From NCBI RefSeq assembly GCF_012689525.1, contig NZ_CP051514.1, forward strand, positions 1,302,001 through 1,366,000: a stretch of DNA of 64,000 nucleotides, given 5' to 3'. The translations under genes were made by a program, and so were the position numbers. This stretch comes from Paraburkholderia aromaticivorans (GTDB lineage: Bacteria; Pseudomonadota; Gammaproteobacteria; Burkholderiales; Burkholderiaceae). This document shows positions 63,339 through 64,000 of this stretch, one piece after another. Every line of letters starts with the position of its first letter. Position 1 is the first letter of the stretch. A model generated the notes under the pieces. The model saw nothing but the letters and a program-made list of their open reading frames with translations, made no database searches and was not told where the DNA came from.

Positions 63339-64000
63339 GAGTTAAAGTCAAATGTGGTGTACGGGCGGCAGGCATGATCAGGCGGCCAACGGTTGCTGGG
63401 CCGGTGTGCTGTCGGTCACCGGTACGCCATCCTTGAAAGGGATTCCTTCAAGCAGCGAGGCGATCTTCTCTGGTGCGCGAATGCGTCGCCACGATTGCTC
63501 GGCCGACTCGATCAGCTTGAATGCCAGACCGAGAAAGGTCGCTCGCGAAACACAATTGCGCGTGCGCGTCGTGCGATGCCGGACGGTTGCAAACGTCGAT
63601 TCAATGGGGTTTGTGGTCCGCAAGTGCTGCCAGTGCTCCCCGGGAAAATCGTAGAAGGCCAGCAACTCATTGCGATCGTTTGTGAGCTTCCCGGCGGCTT
63701 TCGGATATTTGGCCGAATAGACGTCGACGAAACGGTTGAAGGCCGCGAGCGCGTCTTCGCGCGTGGCGGCTTGCCAGATTTCCTGTAGTCCTTCCTTGGC
63801 CCGGCTGTGCTGCGATTTCGGTAATGCGTTGAGCACGTTGCCGGTCTTGTGAAACCAGCAGCGCTGGTGCCGCGTCTGCGGGAACACTTCGGCCAATGCT
63901 GCCCACAACCCCATGGCACCGTCCCCGCTTGCCAGCATCGGGCCGCCTTGCAGGCCACGCGCCTTCAGATCAAGCAACACGTCGCGCCACGCGTCCTTCG
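63339..64000 (-). mobile_element. IS256-family insertion sequence, copy 2 (runs off the window)
   Basis: It begins GAGTTAAAGTCAAATGTGGT, as copy 1 does at 58113, and appears identical to it over the 662 bases present. Same orientation as copy 1, so the two flank 59537-63338 as direct repeats. Confidence 0.93.
63378..64000 (-). CDS. IS256-family transposase, C-terminal part (cut by window edge)
   Basis: Same protein as that at 58152-59420 from VLLDLKARGLQGGPMLASGD to the stop, including catalytic Asp (MLASGDGAMG) and Glu (TTNPIESTFA). No differences were seen in the part covered. Confidence 0.93.
   Translation of the reverse strand, partial: KDAWRDVLLDLKARGLQGGPMLASGDGAMGLWAALAEVFPQTRHQRCWFHKTGNVLNALPKSQHSRAKEGLQEIWQAATREDALAAFNRFVDVYSAKYPKAAGKLTNDRNELLAFYDFPGEHWQHLRTTNPIESTFATVRHRTTRTRNCVSRATFLGLAFKLIESAEQSWRRIRAPEKIASLLEGIPFKDGVPVTDSTPAQQPLAA

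Noticed and set aside
1..64000. CRISPR arrays, tRNA and rRNA genes
   Set aside because: No regularly spaced repeats, no tRNA cloverleaf and no rRNA-like stretch were noticed on either strand by eye.

Overview
The window is high-GC DNA from a Betaproteobacterium of the order Burkholderiales, most likely Paraburkholderia, Caballeronia or Burkholderia. The support is protein-level resemblance (universal stress proteins, DUF1488, PhaZ, imuA-imuB-dnaE2, an RpoD with the Burkholderia-type N-terminus) and codon usage. The density of insertion sequences, nested elements and broken genes suggests a plasmid, a secondary replicon or a large genomic island. No rRNA, tRNA, CRISPR array or replication origin was recognised.

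Region 1 (1-15500) is an oxygen-limitation and persistence cluster. It holds four universal stress protein genes, a CHASE-PAS histidine kinase with a NarL-type regulator, a broken receiver gene, a frameshifted FNR-type oxygen sensor, an Acg-like nitroreductase, a DUF1488 gene, a secreted cytochrome c, two unknown genes, an intracellular polyhydroxyalkanoate depolymerase and an unusual FAD-oxidoreductase/patatin fusion. Five sites matching the FNR consensus TTGAY-N4-RTCAA lie in its promoter regions, and a sixth lies at 16141. The make-up recalls hypoxia and dormancy regulons such as the lxa locus of Burkholderia cenocepacia or the DosR regulon of mycobacteria.

Region 2 (16584-27390) is a set of nested mobile elements. 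An IS6-family element (about 840 bp once rebuilt) carries a group II intron inserted directly after the codon for its catalytic glutamate. The intron-encoded reverse transcriptase is split into three pieces by two serine-recombinase elements, here called a and b. Element a is itself split by a third serine-recombinase element, c. Removing the inserts at the junctions proposed here restores in-frame genes: a 240-codon transposase and a 551-codon intron protein. The recombinase of element a is restored to 689 codons if one deleted base is put back.

Region 3 (27391-40900) is mixed accessory DNA. It has a secreted protein, an IS5-family element, a minus-strand operon of S10 carboxypeptidase, S53 sedolisin and histidine phosphatase, nested IS6 remnants, a frameshifted membrane protein, a decayed GH15 glucoamylase with a starch-binding domain, a protein with an HEIIEM motif, and small plasmid-type genes.

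Region 4 (40833-45312) is an AbiE toxin-antitoxin operon. Its promoter carries four copies of an operator motif, and the toxin gene is cut after its third codon by an IS21-family element with a perfect 7-bp target duplication.

Region 5 (45788-53907) carries a LexA-controlled imuA-imuB-dnaE2 mutagenesis cassette followed by a broken SRAP gene.

Region 6 (54343-64000) holds a tandem set of tyrosine recombinases with a small helix-turn-helix/coiled-coil partner. It is disabled by an IS256-family insertion (9-bp target duplication), a nonsense codon and a frameshift. It is followed by junction fragments, palindromic sites, a twice-frameshifted extra rpoD, a lipoprotein gene, and a second IS256 copy running off the end of the window.
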